In this document: positions 7,144 through 16,969 of the stretch, piece after piece
How the letters are laid out: each line of letters starts with the position of its first letter
Position numbering within the stretch: the stretch's first letter is position 1
Assembly: GCA_030429495.1 (NCBI GenBank)
Contig: JAUIFH010000001.1
Span: 578,770-642,769, forward strand
Origin: Alphaproteobacteria bacterium
GTDB taxonomy: Bacteria > Pseudomonadota > Alphaproteobacteria > Rhodobacterales > Rhodobacteraceae
Reading direction: 5' to 3'
Length of the DNA: 64,000 nt
Notes under the pieces: generated by a model
What the model was told of the DNA's origin: nothing
Databases searched by the model: none
What the model saw: only the letters and a program-made list of their open reading frames with translations
Program-made: the position numbers and the translations under genes

Positions 7144-9756
7144 GTGAGCAGGATCAAGCCCCTTCCGCATGAGGCGCTCCGGCGTCTCAAATGGCCCGTG
7201 CGTCTCACGCGGGCCGGGATGGTTGCTGAACGCATCACGCGGGGTTTCTGGCCGGTCTGGACCATTCTCTCGGCGGTGATCGCGTCACTTGCGCTTGGTC
7301 TGCATGACACGCTTCCGATTGAGGTGCTGTGGATCGGTATGCTCGCCGCCGTTGTCGGGCTGGGCTGGTCGCTTGTTCGCGGCATCCGCCGATTCCGCTG
7401 GCCGAGTCGTGACGAGGCGCTCGCGCGGCTGGACCTGACCTTGCCGGGCCGCCCGATCGCGGCGCTGTTGGACGTGCAGGCGCTGGGCAGTGACGATGCG
7501 GGCACCTCCTCCGTCTGGCGCGCGCATATCGCGCGCATGGCCGAACGCACCCGCGATGCCCGCGCACCCGCCCCCGATTTGCGGGTGTCGCGCGCCGACC
7601 GTTTCGCGCTGCGCTACGCCGCACTGACCGCGCTTGTCGTGGCACTCGCCTTCGGTTCGCTCTGGCGGCTGGCCGAAGTGCCCGGTCTTGCGACGCCGGG
7701 CGGACCGGCCGATGCCGCCGCCGGCCCGTCCTGGGAAGGCTGGGCGGAGCCGCCAGCCTATACCGGATTGCCGAGCCTTTACCTCAATGCCGTTATGGCC
7801 TCTGACGTCAGTGTGCCAGAGGGCAGCCGGATCACGCTGCGCCTTTACGGAGAGGCCGGCGCGCTTGATGTCGAGGAAACCGTCTCTGGCAGGGCCGATG
7901 CGGCCGAGGACGCGGACCCGCCCGCCGAAACCGCGACCGTCCGCGCCTATGATTTCGAGGCGGTGCAGTCCGGTCGTCTAGCCGTTACCGGCACGGGCGG
8001 GCGGGAATGGCGGCTGACAGTCATGCCCGACGCCGCGCCGACCGTCGCCATCGCGAGCGAGATCATGCGCGAAGCCGATGGCCGCATGTCGCAACCTTTC
8101 GTCGCCAGCGACGACTACGCGGTCGTGTCCGGTCGCGCGGTTATCGAACTCGACCTGGACGCGATCGAGCGGCGCTACGGCCTTGCCGCCGAGCCCGAGC
8201 CGCGCGACGCCCTGGTCTACGACCTGCCGATGCCGATTACCGGTGACCGTTCCGATTTCACCGAGTCGCTGGTCGAGGATGCGTCGCAGCATCCCTGGGC
8301 CAACCTGCCGGTCAAGATGACCTTCGAGGTTGCCGACGGCCGTAACCAGACCGGCCGCAGCGAGACCGAGACGTTGACATTGCCCGGCCGGAGGTTCTTC
8401 GATCCCGTCGCATCGGCTATGATCGAACTGCGCCGCGACCTTCTCTGGACCCGCGACAACGGCACCCGCGTCAGCCAGGTCCTGCACGCGCTGACCCACC
8501 GGCCGGAAGGCCTGCTGCGCAACGAGCGCGCCTACCTGATGATCCGCGTCGCCATGCGGCGGCTGGATGCCGCGCTCGGTCAGGGACGGCTCAGCTCCGA
8601 GATGCGCGACGAACTGGCCGAGGCGTTCTGGGAAATCGCCGAGCTGATCGAGGATGGCGGCCTTGCTGACGCGCTGGAGCGGATGCAGCAGGCGCAGGAG
8701 CGCCTGTCGGAAGCAATCCGCCGCGGCGCGTCGCCGGAGGAAATCCAGAAACTGATGGATGAGCTTCGGCAGGCGACGGACGATTATATCCGCAAGCTGG
8801 CCGAGAACATGGAGCGGCAGGGGGCGGACGAACCGGACCGGCAGGCCGAGGGCGACCAGTCGATCACCGGCGATCAGCTTCAGCAGATGATGGATGAGAT
8901 CCAGCGCCTCATGGAGGAAGGCCGCATGGCCGAGGCGCAGGAACTGCTCGACCAGCTTTCGCGGATGATGGAGAACCTGCGCGTGACCGAGGGCCAGCCC
9001 GGCGAAGGTCAGCAGGGGCCGGGCGGTCAGGCGATGGAGGATCTGCGCCAGACGCTGCGCGATCAGCAGGGCCTTTCTGACGATGCGTTCCGCCAGTTGC
9101 AGGAACGGTTCGGCCAACGGGGCGAGGGCCAGCAGGGTCAGAACGGCACCCAGCCCGGTCAGCCCGGTCAGCAGGGACAGGACGGCGATCAGCCCGGAAT
9201 GCTGGGGCAGGAGGGCGAGCAGTCCGACAGGCCCGGCCAGAGCGAAGGCATGGGTCAGGGGGACCGGTTGGCCGAACGCCAGCGCGCGCTCCGCGAGATG
9301 CTCCGCCAGCAGGAAGGCGGCTTGCCGGGTGATCCGTCAGACGAGCGCGACGCCGCGCGGCGGTCGCTGGACGAGGCCGGGCGGGCGATGGACGGTGCCG
9401 AGGACGCTCTGCGGCGCGGCGACCTTCCCGACGCGCTCGAACGTCAGGCCGAGGCAATCGAGAATCTTCGCGAGGGGCTGCGCAATCTCGGCGACGCACT
9501 GGCGCGGAACCAGCCGCAGCAGCCCGGCAACCAGGGCGAGGCGTTCGGCGAAGCGAATCCGCAGTCGCAGCGCGATCCCCTTGGCCGCACCGCCGGACGC
9601 TCCGGCCAATACGGCACCGACGAAGACATGTTGCAGGGCACGGATGTCTATCGCCGGGCGCGCGACCTTCTCGATGAAATCCGCCGCCGCTCGGGCGAGC
9701 AGACGCGGCCGTCCGTCGAACTAGACTACCTGAAGCGGCTTCTTGACCGGTTCTGA
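7144..9756 (+). CDS. DUF4175 / TIGR02302 large membrane protein
   Basis: An 870-residue protein of unknown function that regularly follows lysA in Rhodobacterales. It begins at GTG. Two hydrophobic segments near residues 38-54 and 60-78 are followed by a short loop and a third near 155-175. A long extracytoplasmic region ends in a helical, glutamine-, glycine- and glutamate-rich part (about residues 480-830) with QPGQ and GQQG runs that is probably disordered. The family is conserved but not understood; an envelope role is a guess from topology. Confidence 0.85.
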   Translation: MSRIKPLPHEALRRLKWPVRLTRAGMVAERITRGFWPVWTILSAVIASLALGLHDTLPIEVLWIGMLAAVVGLGWSLVRGIRRFRWPSRDEALARLDLTLPGRPIAALLDVQALGSDDAGTSSVWRAHIARMAERTRDARAPAPDLRVSRADRFALRYAALTALVVALAFGSLWRLAEVPGLATPGGPADAAAGPSWEGWAEPPAYTGLPSLYLNAVMASDVSVPEGSRITLRLYGEAGALDVEETVSGRADAAEDADPPAETATVRAYDFEAVQSGRLAVTGTGGREWRLTVMPDAAPTVAIASEIMREADGRMSQPFVASDDYAVVSGRAVIELDLDAIERRYGLAAEPEPRDALVYDLPMPITGDRSDFTESLVEDASQHPWANLPVKMTFEVADGRNQTGRSETETLTLPGRRFFDPVASAMIELRRDLLWTRDNGTRVSQVLHALTHRPEGLLRNERAYLMIRVAMRRLDAALGQGRLSSEMRDELAEAFWEIAELIEDGGLADALERMQQAQERLSEAIRRGASPEEIQKLMDELRQATDDYIRKLAENMERQGADEPDRQAEGDQSITGDQLQQMMDEIQRLMEEGRMAEAQELLDQLSRMMENLRVTEGQPGEGQQGPGGQAMEDLRQTLRDQQGLSDDAFRQLQERFGQRGEGQQGQNGTQPGQPGQQGQDGDQPGMLGQEGEQSDRPGQSEGMGQGDRLAERQRALREMLRQQEGGLPGDPSDERDAARRSLDEAGRAMDGAEDALRRGDLPDALERQAEAIENLREGLRNLGDALARNQPQQPGNQGEAFGEANPQSQRDPLGRTAGRSGQYGTDEDMLQGTDVYRRARDLLDEIRRRSGEQTRPSVELDYLKRLLDRF

Positions 9757-9783
9757 GAGGTTCCCGGGTCCGCGTCCCGGCTG

Positions 9784-11004
9784 TCAGCCGTCCCCGGGCG
9801 TGCCCTGGATCGCTGCGGTCAGGGACCGCATCTGCCCGTCAAGCCAGACACGCGCAGTATCCACCGCGCTGGCATAGCTTGTCAGCGCAGGTTCCAGCGC
9901 CGGGAACGATTCCGAGATCAGCGGCGCGAGGACATAGATCAGCAGCGCGAGCGCGGCGATCAGAATGGTGAACGAAAAGCCGCGCCGGAAGCCCGAGCGG
10001 CGCTGATGCGTGACGGTTTCCGGCGCGTCGAAGGACGCAGCATCGCCGCCGCGTTCCGATGTCGCGCGCAGCGTCGAGTTGATTTCCTCGATATCGGGAA
10101 GAAGCTCGCGCCGCGAGGCCGGTGACACCAGCGCCTCGTCAAGATCGTCTTCGTTTCCGCGTACCCGCACGACCCGGTCCTGTGCGGCATCCTCGCTGAC
10201 GATAGCCGCGACAGCGGCCCCGGCGGCGTCGGCAAGGCCGAGATCCGGCTGGCCTTCAAGTGCGGAACCTTCCGCGACGCGCGCGCGCGCCTCGCGCTCG
10301 GCCTCTTCGCGCAGCACGCCGCGCACGGCGTCGTCGAGCCCGCGGCGGCGCGGCCCGGATGCTTCGACGCTCTCGGCGGCGGCGAAGTCTTCCTGTTCGT
10401 CGTCGTCATCATCGTCCGACGACCAGTCGTCCGCAGCCGTTTCCTCCACTTCGGCGGCAACGTCTTCGTCGGTCGTGGCCCCGTCGTCGATTTCTTCCGG
10501 CTCGGCCTCGTCCACCGTTTCGGTGGCCTCGGTTTCGGTTTCGACGTCGGTGGTGTCGGTCTCATGATCGACAGCTTCGACCGTGTCGTCGGACCCTTGG
10601 CCGGTTTCTTCCACCGTCTCTTCGGGTTCGGGCGCGTTGTCCTCGACCTCAGGCACGTCATCGCCCGCCGAGTCGTCTGCGTCGGCCGCGTGCTCCTCCA
10701 CGACGTCCGGTTCCTCGGCGGATTCCCCGGCCTGCTCGTCGGATGGTTGTGTAGCTGCGTCGTCCGCCGCGACCGTTACCTCGTCCGGGGCCTCCGCAGC
10801 ATCTTGCGGCGTGTCGTCGGCTTCGGGCTCCGCCACGGGTTCGGCGGTGGCGGGCGGTGCCGTTTCGCGCGCCCTCAACTGTGCCGCCGAGGCCTGAAAC
10901 CAGGCATGGCCACAATTCGAGCACTGGACATCGCGTCCTGACTCGGGGATGACGCTCTCATCCACTTCGTACTGCGCGCCACAGCTCGGGCATATCAAAC
11001 GCAT
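9784..11004 (-). CDS. Zinc-ribbon (MJ0042-type) protein with acidic linker and one membrane helix
   Basis: A 406-residue protein. An N-terminal zinc ribbon with cysteines at 5, 8, 28 and 31 (CPSC ... CSNC) is followed by about 180 residues dominated by E, D, T and A. A mixed region with basic segments comes next, then a single hydrophobic helix near residues 345-363 and a short C-terminal tail. Such proteins recur next to ftsEX in this group; their role is unknown. It is divergent from ftsE with about 170 bp between the starts, and convergent with the DUF4175 gene. Confidence 0.83.
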   Translation of the reverse strand: MRLICPSCGAQYEVDESVIPESGRDVQCSNCGHAWFQASAAQLRARETAPPATAEPVAEPEADDTPQDAAEAPDEVTVAADDAATQPSDEQAGESAEEPDVVEEHAADADDSAGDDVPEVEDNAPEPEETVEETGQGSDDTVEAVDHETDTTDVETETEATETVDEAEPEEIDDGATTDEDVAAEVEETAADDWSSDDDDDDEQEDFAAAESVEASGPRRRGLDDAVRGVLREEAEREARARVAEGSALEGQPDLGLADAAGAAVAAIVSEDAAQDRVVRVRGNEDDLDEALVSPASRRELLPDIEEINSTLRATSERGGDAASFDAPETVTHQRRSGFRRGFSFTILIAALALLIYVLAPLISESFPALEPALTSYASAVDTARVWLDGQMRSLTAAIQGTPGDG

Positions 11005-11175
11005 GTTGTTCCAACCCGCTCTAACAACGGAAACGTCCGCCTACACGACCGTTTCGTCATATTTGTTAAGACCTTGTAGCAAGCAAACGGGCATGGTCCA
11101 AGCATTTGTCACTAAAGGAGCGAAAACGCCGGGTTGGTGTTGCGAAATGCAAATTTCCGCGACGGGGATCGGCCG

Positions 11176-11847
11176 GTGATCGAGTTTCAAGACGTCTCAT
11201 ACGGTTATGGCGGCTCGCCGCTTCTGTCGGAAATGTCCCTGACCCTGTCACAAGGGTCCTTTCATTTCCTTACCGGGCCTTCGGGTGCGGGCAAATCGAC
11301 TTTCCTCAAACTGTGCTACGGAGAGCTTCTGCCGGTGACGGGCCGGATCGAGTATTTCGGCGTCGAACGGGCCGGCATGGCGCGGGACGATGTCGCGCGG
11401 CTGCGCCGTCGCATCGGGGTCGTGCATCAGGACTGCCAGTTCCTTGATCATCTTCCGGTGGCGGAGAATGTCGCATTGCCGCTGGCCGTCGCGGGCCGGG
11501 AAGCAGACCGGGGAGAACTGGACGAACTTCTCGCCTGGGTCGGCCTGTCGGCCCGGGCGGGCGCGCTGCCAAGCGCGCTGTCGGGCGGTGAACGCCAGCG
11601 TGCAGCGCTGGCGCGGGCGGTCATCATGTCGCCCGACATGCTGCTGGCCGACGAGCCGACCGGCAATCTTGACTGGGACATGTCGCTCAGGCTTCTGACG
11701 CTTCTTGTGGAACTGAACCGCATGGGCAAGACGATCGTTGTGGCCACCCACGACCTCAACCTGATCCGCGCGGCCAAGCCGCAGGTCTCGGCCCGCGTGC
11801 TGCGGATCAAGGACCGCAAGGTCCAGCTTGCGGGGGCGGAGCTGTGA
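11176..11847 (+). CDS. ftsE: Cell division ATP-binding protein FtsE
   Basis: A 223-residue ABC-type ATPase that works with FtsX to control peptidoglycan hydrolases at the division site. Walker A (GPSGAGKST), Q-loop (VVHQDCQFL), signature (LSGGERQRAALARA), Walker B (LLADEPTGNLD) and H-loop (VVATHDL) are all present. The GTG at 11176 gives the family-like start VIEFQDVSYGYGG; a TTG at 11134, after an AAAGGAG site, would add 14 residues without homology. The stop overlaps the ftsX start (GTGA). Confidence 0.93.
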   Translation: MIEFQDVSYGYGGSPLLSEMSLTLSQGSFHFLTGPSGAGKSTFLKLCYGELLPVTGRIEYFGVERAGMARDDVARLRRRIGVVHQDCQFLDHLPVAENVALPLAVAGREADRGELDELLAWVGLSARAGALPSALSGGERQRAALARAVIMSPDMLLADEPTGNLDWDMSLRLLTLLVELNRMGKTIVVATHDLNLIRAAKPQVSARVLRIKDRKVQLAGAEL

Positions 11848-12749
11848 TCGGACGCCTGCACCGCTTCACCGCTCTCCTGACCGGCGACGCGCGCGCCGAC
11901 CGGGTGGTGCCGCCAGCCGGCGCATCGGCCTGGCTGACGACACTGACCGCCGCCGCGATGGCCTTTCTTGCGGTCTTCGCGCTTGCCCTGTCGCTGGCGA
12001 GCGGGCGGCTGGCGGAGCGCTGGTCAGGCGCGCTTGCCCAGGGCGCGACGATCCGAATTTCCGCCCCGGCTGCCGAGATGGAGGCGCAGACGCGGCAGGT
12101 TCTCGCAATTCTCGCCGAGACGCCGGGCGTCGCAACATCCCGGGCCATCAACGCCGAGGAGATGCGCGGCCTGCTGTCGCCGTGGTTCGGCTCTGACCTG
12201 CCGGTCGAAAGCCTGCCGATCCCGCAACTCGTGGAGCTGACCGAGGCCGGGCAGGGCTTTGACGCCGCCGGCTTGCGCCTTCGCCTTGCCGCCGAGGCGC
12301 CGGGCGCGGTGCTGGACGATCACATGCGCTGGCGGCGGCCGCTGGTCGAGGCGGCGGGGCGAATCCGCGCGCTTGGATTCCTGTCGCTTGCGCTGATCGG
12401 TGCGACCATGACCGCGATGGTGTCGCTTGCGGCGCGGGCCGCACTCGCGGCGAACGGTCAGGTCATCCGGGTCCTTCGCCTGGTCGGCGCGCGTGATACC
12501 TATATCGCCCGCGCCTTCGTGCGCCGTTACACGTTGCGCGCCTTTTTCGGCGCGGCCGCCGGCACGCTGGCCGGGATGGTGGCCGTCGCGCTGCTGCCGC
12601 CCGCATCCGAGGCGGGCGGTTTCCTCACCGGACTCGGCTTTGCCGGGGCCGGTTGGCTCTGGCCGCTGGCAATCGCGCCTTTCGCGGGTATCGTGGCCTT
12701 CTGGGCCACCCGCTTCGCGGCGCTCAGGACGCTCAGGGAGGTGCCATGA
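11844..12749 (+). CDS. ftsX: Cell division protein FtsX
   Basis: A 301-residue membrane partner of FtsE. One N-terminal membrane helix (about 34-53) is followed by an extracellular loop of roughly 115 residues (PAAEMEAQTRQVLAILAETPGV) and three more helices from about residue 175, the standard four-helix FtsX topology. The GTG start overlaps the ftsE stop and its TGA overlaps the plsC ATG, so ftsE-ftsX-plsC is one operon. Confidence 0.92.
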   Translation: MIGRLHRFTALLTGDARADRVVPPAGASAWLTTLTAAAMAFLAVFALALSLASGRLAERWSGALAQGATIRISAPAAEMEAQTRQVLAILAETPGVATSRAINAEEMRGLLSPWFGSDLPVESLPIPQLVELTEAGQGFDAAGLRLRLAAEAPGAVLDDHMRWRRPLVEAAGRIRALGFLSLALIGATMTAMVSLAARAALAANGQVIRVLRLVGARDTYIARAFVRRYTLRAFFGAAAGTLAGMVAVALLPPASEAGGFLTGLGFAGAGWLWPLAIAPFAGIVAFWATRFAALRTLREVP

Positions 12750-13480
12750 GAACGCTTCTTCAATACCCGCTCTCAGCGATCTTCATCGTGCAGATGTACC
12801 TCGCGATGGTCATCCTCGCGATCTACTGGACGCCGATCGCGATCTTCCGCCGCGAAGCCGCTTTCGACGCGGTTCAGTCCTATTGCCGCTGGGTCCGGCG
12901 CTCGGCCGCGTTCCTTGTCGGCCTGAAGTCGGAGATACGCGGCGACGTACCCGATGACGAGGTGCTGATCGGCGCCAAGCATCAGAGCTTTTTCGACATC
13001 ATCCTGATCGTCTCGGTCGTGCCGCGCCCGAAGTTCATCATGAAGAAGGAACTGCTCTGGGCGCCGATCCTCGGCTGGTATGCCAAGCGGCTTGGCTGCA
13101 TCCCGGTGGATCGTGGCAAGCGCGGGCAGGCCGTCAAGAAGATGGTGGCCGACGTGAAGGCCGGGAAAAGCTGGCCGGGTCAGTTGATCATCTATCCGCA
13201 AGGCACCCGCGTCGCCGCCGGGGCGAAGCGGCCCTACAAGGTCGGGGTCGGGGTCCTCTACGAACAGCTGGGGCAGGACTGCGTGCCTGCCGCGACCAAT
13301 GTCGGCGTCTTCTGGCCGCGCCACGGCATCCTGCGCAAGCCCGGCCTTGCCGTGGTGGAGTTCCTGCCGCGCATCCCCGCCGGTCTGTCGGTCGAGGCGT
13401 TCATGGAGCGGATCGAACCGGCGGTCGAAACCGCCTCTGACCGGCTGATGGCAGAGGCCGGGTTCACGGTGAAGGGCTGA
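12746..13480 (+). CDS. plsC: 1-acyl-sn-glycerol-3-phosphate acyltransferase
   Basis: A 244-residue membrane-bound acyltransferase that makes phosphatidic acid from lysophosphatidic acid. The catalytic HX4D motif is HQSFFD, and the glycerol-phosphate binding motif reads PQGTR instead of the more usual EGTR. The hydrophobic N-terminus (about residues 8-32) anchors it in the membrane. The ATG at 12746 overlaps the ftsX stop; longer in-frame starts lie inside ftsX and were rejected. Confidence 0.9.
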   Translation: MRTLLQYPLSAIFIVQMYLAMVILAIYWTPIAIFRREAAFDAVQSYCRWVRRSAAFLVGLKSEIRGDVPDDEVLIGAKHQSFFDIILIVSVVPRPKFIMKKELLWAPILGWYAKRLGCIPVDRGKRGQAVKKMVADVKAGKSWPGQLIIYPQGTRVAAGAKRPYKVGVGVLYEQLGQDCVPAATNVGVFWPRHGILRKPGLAVVEFLPRIPAGLSVEAFMERIEPAVETASDRLMAEAGFTVKG

Positions 13481-13483
13481 GGC

Positions 13484-14089
13484 ATGGAGTTCATCGACAG
13501 CATTGAAGCGCTGGAGAGCCACTACGGAACGCCCGGTCAGGCGTCTCTGGTCAAGGTCGCGCGGCGGATGACGCCCTGCTACCGGGCATGGGTCGAACGG
13601 TCGCGGCTTTGCATCCTGTCGACCGTTGGCCCCGAGGGCACCGATGCCAGCCCGCGCGGCGATGACGGCCCGGTCGTGCGCGAGGTCGATCCCGGCACGC
13701 TCGCGCTGCCCGACTGGCGCGGCAACGAGCGGATCGATTCCTTGCGCAACATCGTCCGCGATCCGCGCGTCAGCCTGATGTTCCTGGTCGCCGGTTCCGA
13801 CAACGTGATCCGGGTGAACGGGCGGGCGAGGATCACGGCGGATGCGGAGATGCGCGAAAGCTTCGCGCGCGACGGCAAAAGCCCGCGCACCGTGATCGTG
13901 GTTGAAATCGCGGAGATCTATTCGCAATGCGCCCGCGCGCTGCTGCGCGCCCGGATCTGGCGGGACGGTGATTGTTCCGCCGGTCTGCCGACGATCGGCG
14001 ACATGCTGGCCGAGATGAGCCGGGGTGCGATCGACGGTGCGGCCTACGACGCCGAATGGCCCGGCCGCGCGGCGGGGTCGCTCTGGTGA
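13484..14089 (+). CDS. Pyridoxamine-phosphate-oxidase-like FMN-binding family protein
   Basis: A 201-residue protein of the split-barrel flavin-binding group (MSMEG_1061/TIGR04025-like). Family landmarks are the [21 protein letters not shown] strand pair and the [15 protein letters not shown] segment. Relatives bind FMN or F420, but the true substrate is unknown and it should not be called PdxH. It starts 3 nt after plsC and its stop overlaps the DUF2585 gene, so it is part of the ftsE-to-DUF2585 transcript. Confidence 0.82.
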   Translation: MEFIDSIEALESHYGTPGQASLVKVARRMTPCYRAWVERSRLCILSTVGPEGTDASPRGDDGPVVREVDPGTLALPDWRGNERIDSLRNIVRDPRVSLMFLVAGSDNVIRVNGRARITADAEMRESFARDGKSPRTVIVVEIAEIYSQCARALLRARIWRDGDCSAGLPTIGDMLAEMSRGAIDGAAYDAEWPGRAAGSLW

Positions 14090-14646
14090 CGCGGGCCCGG
14101 CTTCCCTACCTTCTCACCGCGCTCCTGATCCTCGCGACGGCGGCGGTGCTTCTGGCGATGGGGCGCGAACCGATCTGCACCTGCGGCACGATCAAGCTGT
14201 GGCACGGCGAGACGATGAGCAGCGAGAATTCGCAGCATCTTGCCGATTGGTATACGCCCTCGCATATCATCCACGGCATCCTGTTCTTCGCCGCGCTCTG
14301 GCTCGTCGCGCGGCGGCTTCCGCTGGGCTGGCGCCTTGTGATTGCGACCCTCGTCGAGGCGGCGTGGGAGATCGGCGAGAACACCAACGCGGTGATCGAA
14401 CGCTACCGCGCCGTGACCATATCGCTCGACTATTACGGCGACAGCGTCGTCAATTCGGTCGCGGACATCCTGGCGATGGTGGTTGGCTTCTGGCTCGCCC
14501 GGCGCGCGCCGCTCTGGGTCAGCGTCGCCATCGTGATCGGGTTCGAGCTGTTCACGACATGGTTCATCCGCGACGGGCTGACGCTCAACGTGCTGATGCT
14601 GGTCTGGCCGCTTGATGCCGTGCGCGACTGGCAGGGTGGGCTTTAG
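14086..14646 (+). CDS. DUF2585 (UPF0314) membrane protein
   Basis: A 186-residue inner-membrane protein with about four hydrophobic segments (residues 5-25, about 60-78, 127-142 and 147-165). Conserved-looking polar pieces are [20 protein letters not shown] and WEIGENTN; the last two are typical of this family. The GTG start overlaps the preceding stop. It ends 4 nt inside the convergent accA gene. No function is known. Confidence 0.82.
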   Translation: MTRARLPYLLTALLILATAAVLLAMGREPICTCGTIKLWHGETMSSENSQHLADWYTPSHIIHGILFFAALWLVARRLPLGWRLVIATLVEAAWEIGENTNAVIERYRAVTISLDYYGDSVVNSVADILAMVVGFWLARRAPLWVSVAIVIGFELFTTWFIRDGLTLNVLMLVWPLDAVRDWQGGL

Positions 14647-15602
14647 GCCGCGAGGCCCTTGGTGCCCATGGCGAGGAACTTGTCGCGCCGGTCCTTGACC
14701 AGTTCGGCCGGTTTCTTGCCCGACAGTTCCTTCAGCATCTCGCCGATTGCCACACCGACGCTCGCGATTGCATCGTCGCGCTGGCGCTGGGCACCGCCAA
14801 GCGGTTCCGGAATGATCCGATCAATGACGCCGAGCTTGAGAAGGTCCTGCGCGGTCAGCCGCAGGGCGTTCGCGGCCTCGCGCATCCGTTCGGCATCCTT
14901 CCACAGGATCGAGGCGCAGCCCTCGGGCGTGATGACGGAATAGATCGAGTGTTCCAGCATCGCGACGCGGTTCGCGGTGGCAAAGGCCACGGCGCCACCA
15001 GAGCCGCCTTCGCCGATGACGACGGAAATCAGGGGCACGCCGATCTCGAGGCATTTCTGAGTGGACCGCGCGATTGCCTCGGACTGGCCGCGTTCCTCGG
15101 CGCCCTTGCCGGGATAGGCGCCGGGCGTATCGACCAGCGTGACGACCGGAAGCTGGAAACGGTGCGCGAGGTCCATCAGGCGGATCGCCTTGCGGTAGCC
15201 TTCGGGCCGGGCCATGCCGAAGTTCCGCTCGATCCGGGTCTTGGTGTCGGACCCTTTCTCCTGCCCGATGACGACGACGGGCTGGTCCTGGAACCGGGCG
15301 AGGCCACCCATCACCGCATGGTCGTCAGCGAAGTTGCGGTCGCCCGCCAATGTCGTGAATTCGGTAAAGAGCGCGTCGATGTAGTCCTTGCAATGCGGCC
15401 GGTCGGGGTGACGCGCGACCTGGCATTTCCGCCACGGGTCGAGGTTCTTGTAGAGGTCCTTGAGCAGGTCCGCCGCCTTCTTGTCGAGCGCGGTCGCCTC
15501 CTTCGTGACGTCCATACCCTCGTTCTTTCGCGCGAGAGCCCTGAGTTCTTCTGCCTTGCCTTCGATTTCGGCCAGCGGCTTTTCAAATTCGAGGTAGTTC
15601 AT
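14643..15602 (-). CDS. accA: Acetyl-CoA carboxylase carboxyltransferase subunit alpha
   Basis: A 319-residue subunit that, with AccD, moves the carboxyl group from biotin to acetyl-CoA to give malonyl-CoA, the first step of fatty-acid synthesis. It shows the family start [16 protein letters not shown], the [21 protein letters not shown] crotonase core (here [16 protein letters not shown]) and [12 protein letters not shown] and GEGGSGGA motifs. The length is normal. It is monocistronic, convergent with DUF2585 and divergent from an MFS gene. Confidence 0.97.
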   Translation of the reverse strand: MNYLEFEKPLAEIEGKAEELRALARKNEGMDVTKEATALDKKAADLLKDLYKNLDPWRKCQVARHPDRPHCKDYIDALFTEFTTLAGDRNFADDHAVMGGLARFQDQPVVVIGQEKGSDTKTRIERNFGMARPEGYRKAIRLMDLAHRFQLPVVTLVDTPGAYPGKGAEERGQSEAIARSTQKCLEIGVPLISVVIGEGGSGGAVAFATANRVAMLEHSIYSVITPEGCASILWKDAERMREAANALRLTAQDLLKLGVIDRIIPEPLGGAQRQRDDAIASVGVAIGEMLKELSGKKPAELVKDRRDKFLAMGTKGLAA

Positions 15603-15709
15603 CGCGCTCTCCCCTAGAGTCAGGGGCCTATATGGCGTTTGGGCATTCTCAATGCAACTGCATGCGACGGCAATGGACAGCGGGCCGCTGCGGGACTAGC
15701 GTCGCGACC

Positions 15710-16924
15710 ATGACAGCAGGGTCAATCCTCGACAGCCGCCAGTCCTGGCTTCGCCTCGCGATATCGCTTCTCGTGGGGATCGTCGGCAATGTCGGCATGT
15801 GGGCGGTGATCCTGATCCTCCCGGCGGTGCAGGCAGAATTCGGGATCGACCGTGCCGACGCGTCCTTGCCCTATACGCTGACGATGGCCGGCTTCGCGCT
15901 TGGCAACTTCCAGATCGGTCGGGCAGTCGACCGCTTCGGGATGTCGTCCGCGCTGATCGGCGCGGCGATCCTTGTCGCTGTCGGCTACAGCCTTGCGGCG
16001 ATGAGCGGGTCGGTGCTGATTCTGTCAGCGGTGCATTTCCTCATCGGTTTCGGCACGGCGGCGAGTTTCGGTCCGCTGATCGCGGACGCGTCACAATGGT
16101 TCCTGAAGCGGCGCGGCGTGGCGGTCGCGCTTGTGGCCAGCGGCAACTACCTGTCGGGCGCGATCTGGCCGCTTCTTCTCACCGGGCGGCTGGAGGCCGA
16201 GGGCTGGCGGTCCGTCTACCTCTTCCTCGCGGTGCTGACGGTTGTCGTGGTGATCCCGCTCGCCCTGCTGCTGCGGCGCGGCCTGCCCGAGGCGGCGGCC
16301 CACCACACGACCCGCATGGCGGCCGAACGGGCGGCGACGACCGGGCTTTCCCCGCGCGCGCTGCAATGGCTTCTGGCGATTGCCGGCGTCGGCTGCTGCG
16401 TGGCGATGTCGATGCCGCAGGTCCATATCGTCGCCTACTGTGTCGATCTCGGCTTCGGTCCTGCGATCGGCGCCGAGATGCTGTCGCTGATGCTACTCGG
16501 CGGCGTTGCCTCACGCCTCGTCTCGGGGCTTCTCGCCGATGTTCTCGGCGGGATCAGAACGCTGCTTATCGGGTCGGCGTTGCAGACGCTGGCGCTGGTG
16601 CTCTACCTCCCCTCGGCGGGGCTGACATCGCTTTATGTCGTCAGCCTTGTCTTTGGCCTGTCGCAGGGCGGGATCGTTCCGTCCTACGCAGTCATCGTCC
16701 GCGAATACCTGCCTGCGAAGGAAGCCGGTGCGCGGGTCGGCTTCGTGATGATGGCGACGATCGTCGGTATGGCTTTGGGCGGCTGGATGTCGGGCTGGAT
16801 CTACGACCTGACCGGGTCGTACCAGATGGCGTTCCTGAACGGCATTGCCTGTAATGTGCTGAACCTCGGGATCGTCGTCATGATCCTTTTGCGGTCGCGC
16901 CCGCGCCTGCCGGCGCCTGCCTGA
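15710..16924 (+). CDS. MFS transporter
   Basis: A 404-residue carrier with about twelve membrane helices. The loop 2-3 motif GRAVDRFGMSSALIG and a central charged loop near residue 190-205 are typical of the major facilitator superfamily. The ATG at 15710 puts a short cytosolic tail before the first helix; earlier in-frame starts add an unlikely C/R-rich stretch. Nothing in the neighbourhood tells the substrate; it resembles monocarboxylate/oxalate-formate type carriers. Confidence 0.85.
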   Translation: MTAGSILDSRQSWLRLAISLLVGIVGNVGMWAVILILPAVQAEFGIDRADASLPYTLTMAGFALGNFQIGRAVDRFGMSSALIGAAILVAVGYSLAAMSGSVLILSAVHFLIGFGTAASFGPLIADASQWFLKRRGVAVALVASGNYLSGAIWPLLLTGRLEAEGWRSVYLFLAVLTVVVVIPLALLLRRGLPEAAAHHTTRMAAERAATTGLSPRALQWLLAIAGVGCCVAMSMPQVHIVAYCVDLGFGPAIGAEMLSLMLLGGVASRLVSGLLADVLGGIRTLLIGSALQTLALVLYLPSAGLTSLYVVSLVFGLSQGGIVPSYAVIVREYLPAKEAGARVGFVMMATIVGMALGGWMSGWIYDLTGSYQMAFLNGIACNVLNLGIVVMILLRSRPRLPAPA

Positions 16925-16939
16925 CGTCGCGGGGGTGGT

Positions 16940-16961
16940 GGCCGCCGGCGGACCGGCGGCC
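16940..16961. terminator. Hairpin between two convergent genes
   Basis: Perfect 9-bp arms GGCCGCCGG and CCGGCGGCC around a CGGA loop, placed between the ends of the MFS gene and the Spy-like gene. No T-run follows on either strand, so it may act as a weak or factor-assisted terminator or as an RNA 3' end stabiliser. Confidence 0.45.
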
Positions 16962-16969
16962 GGGCCGGG

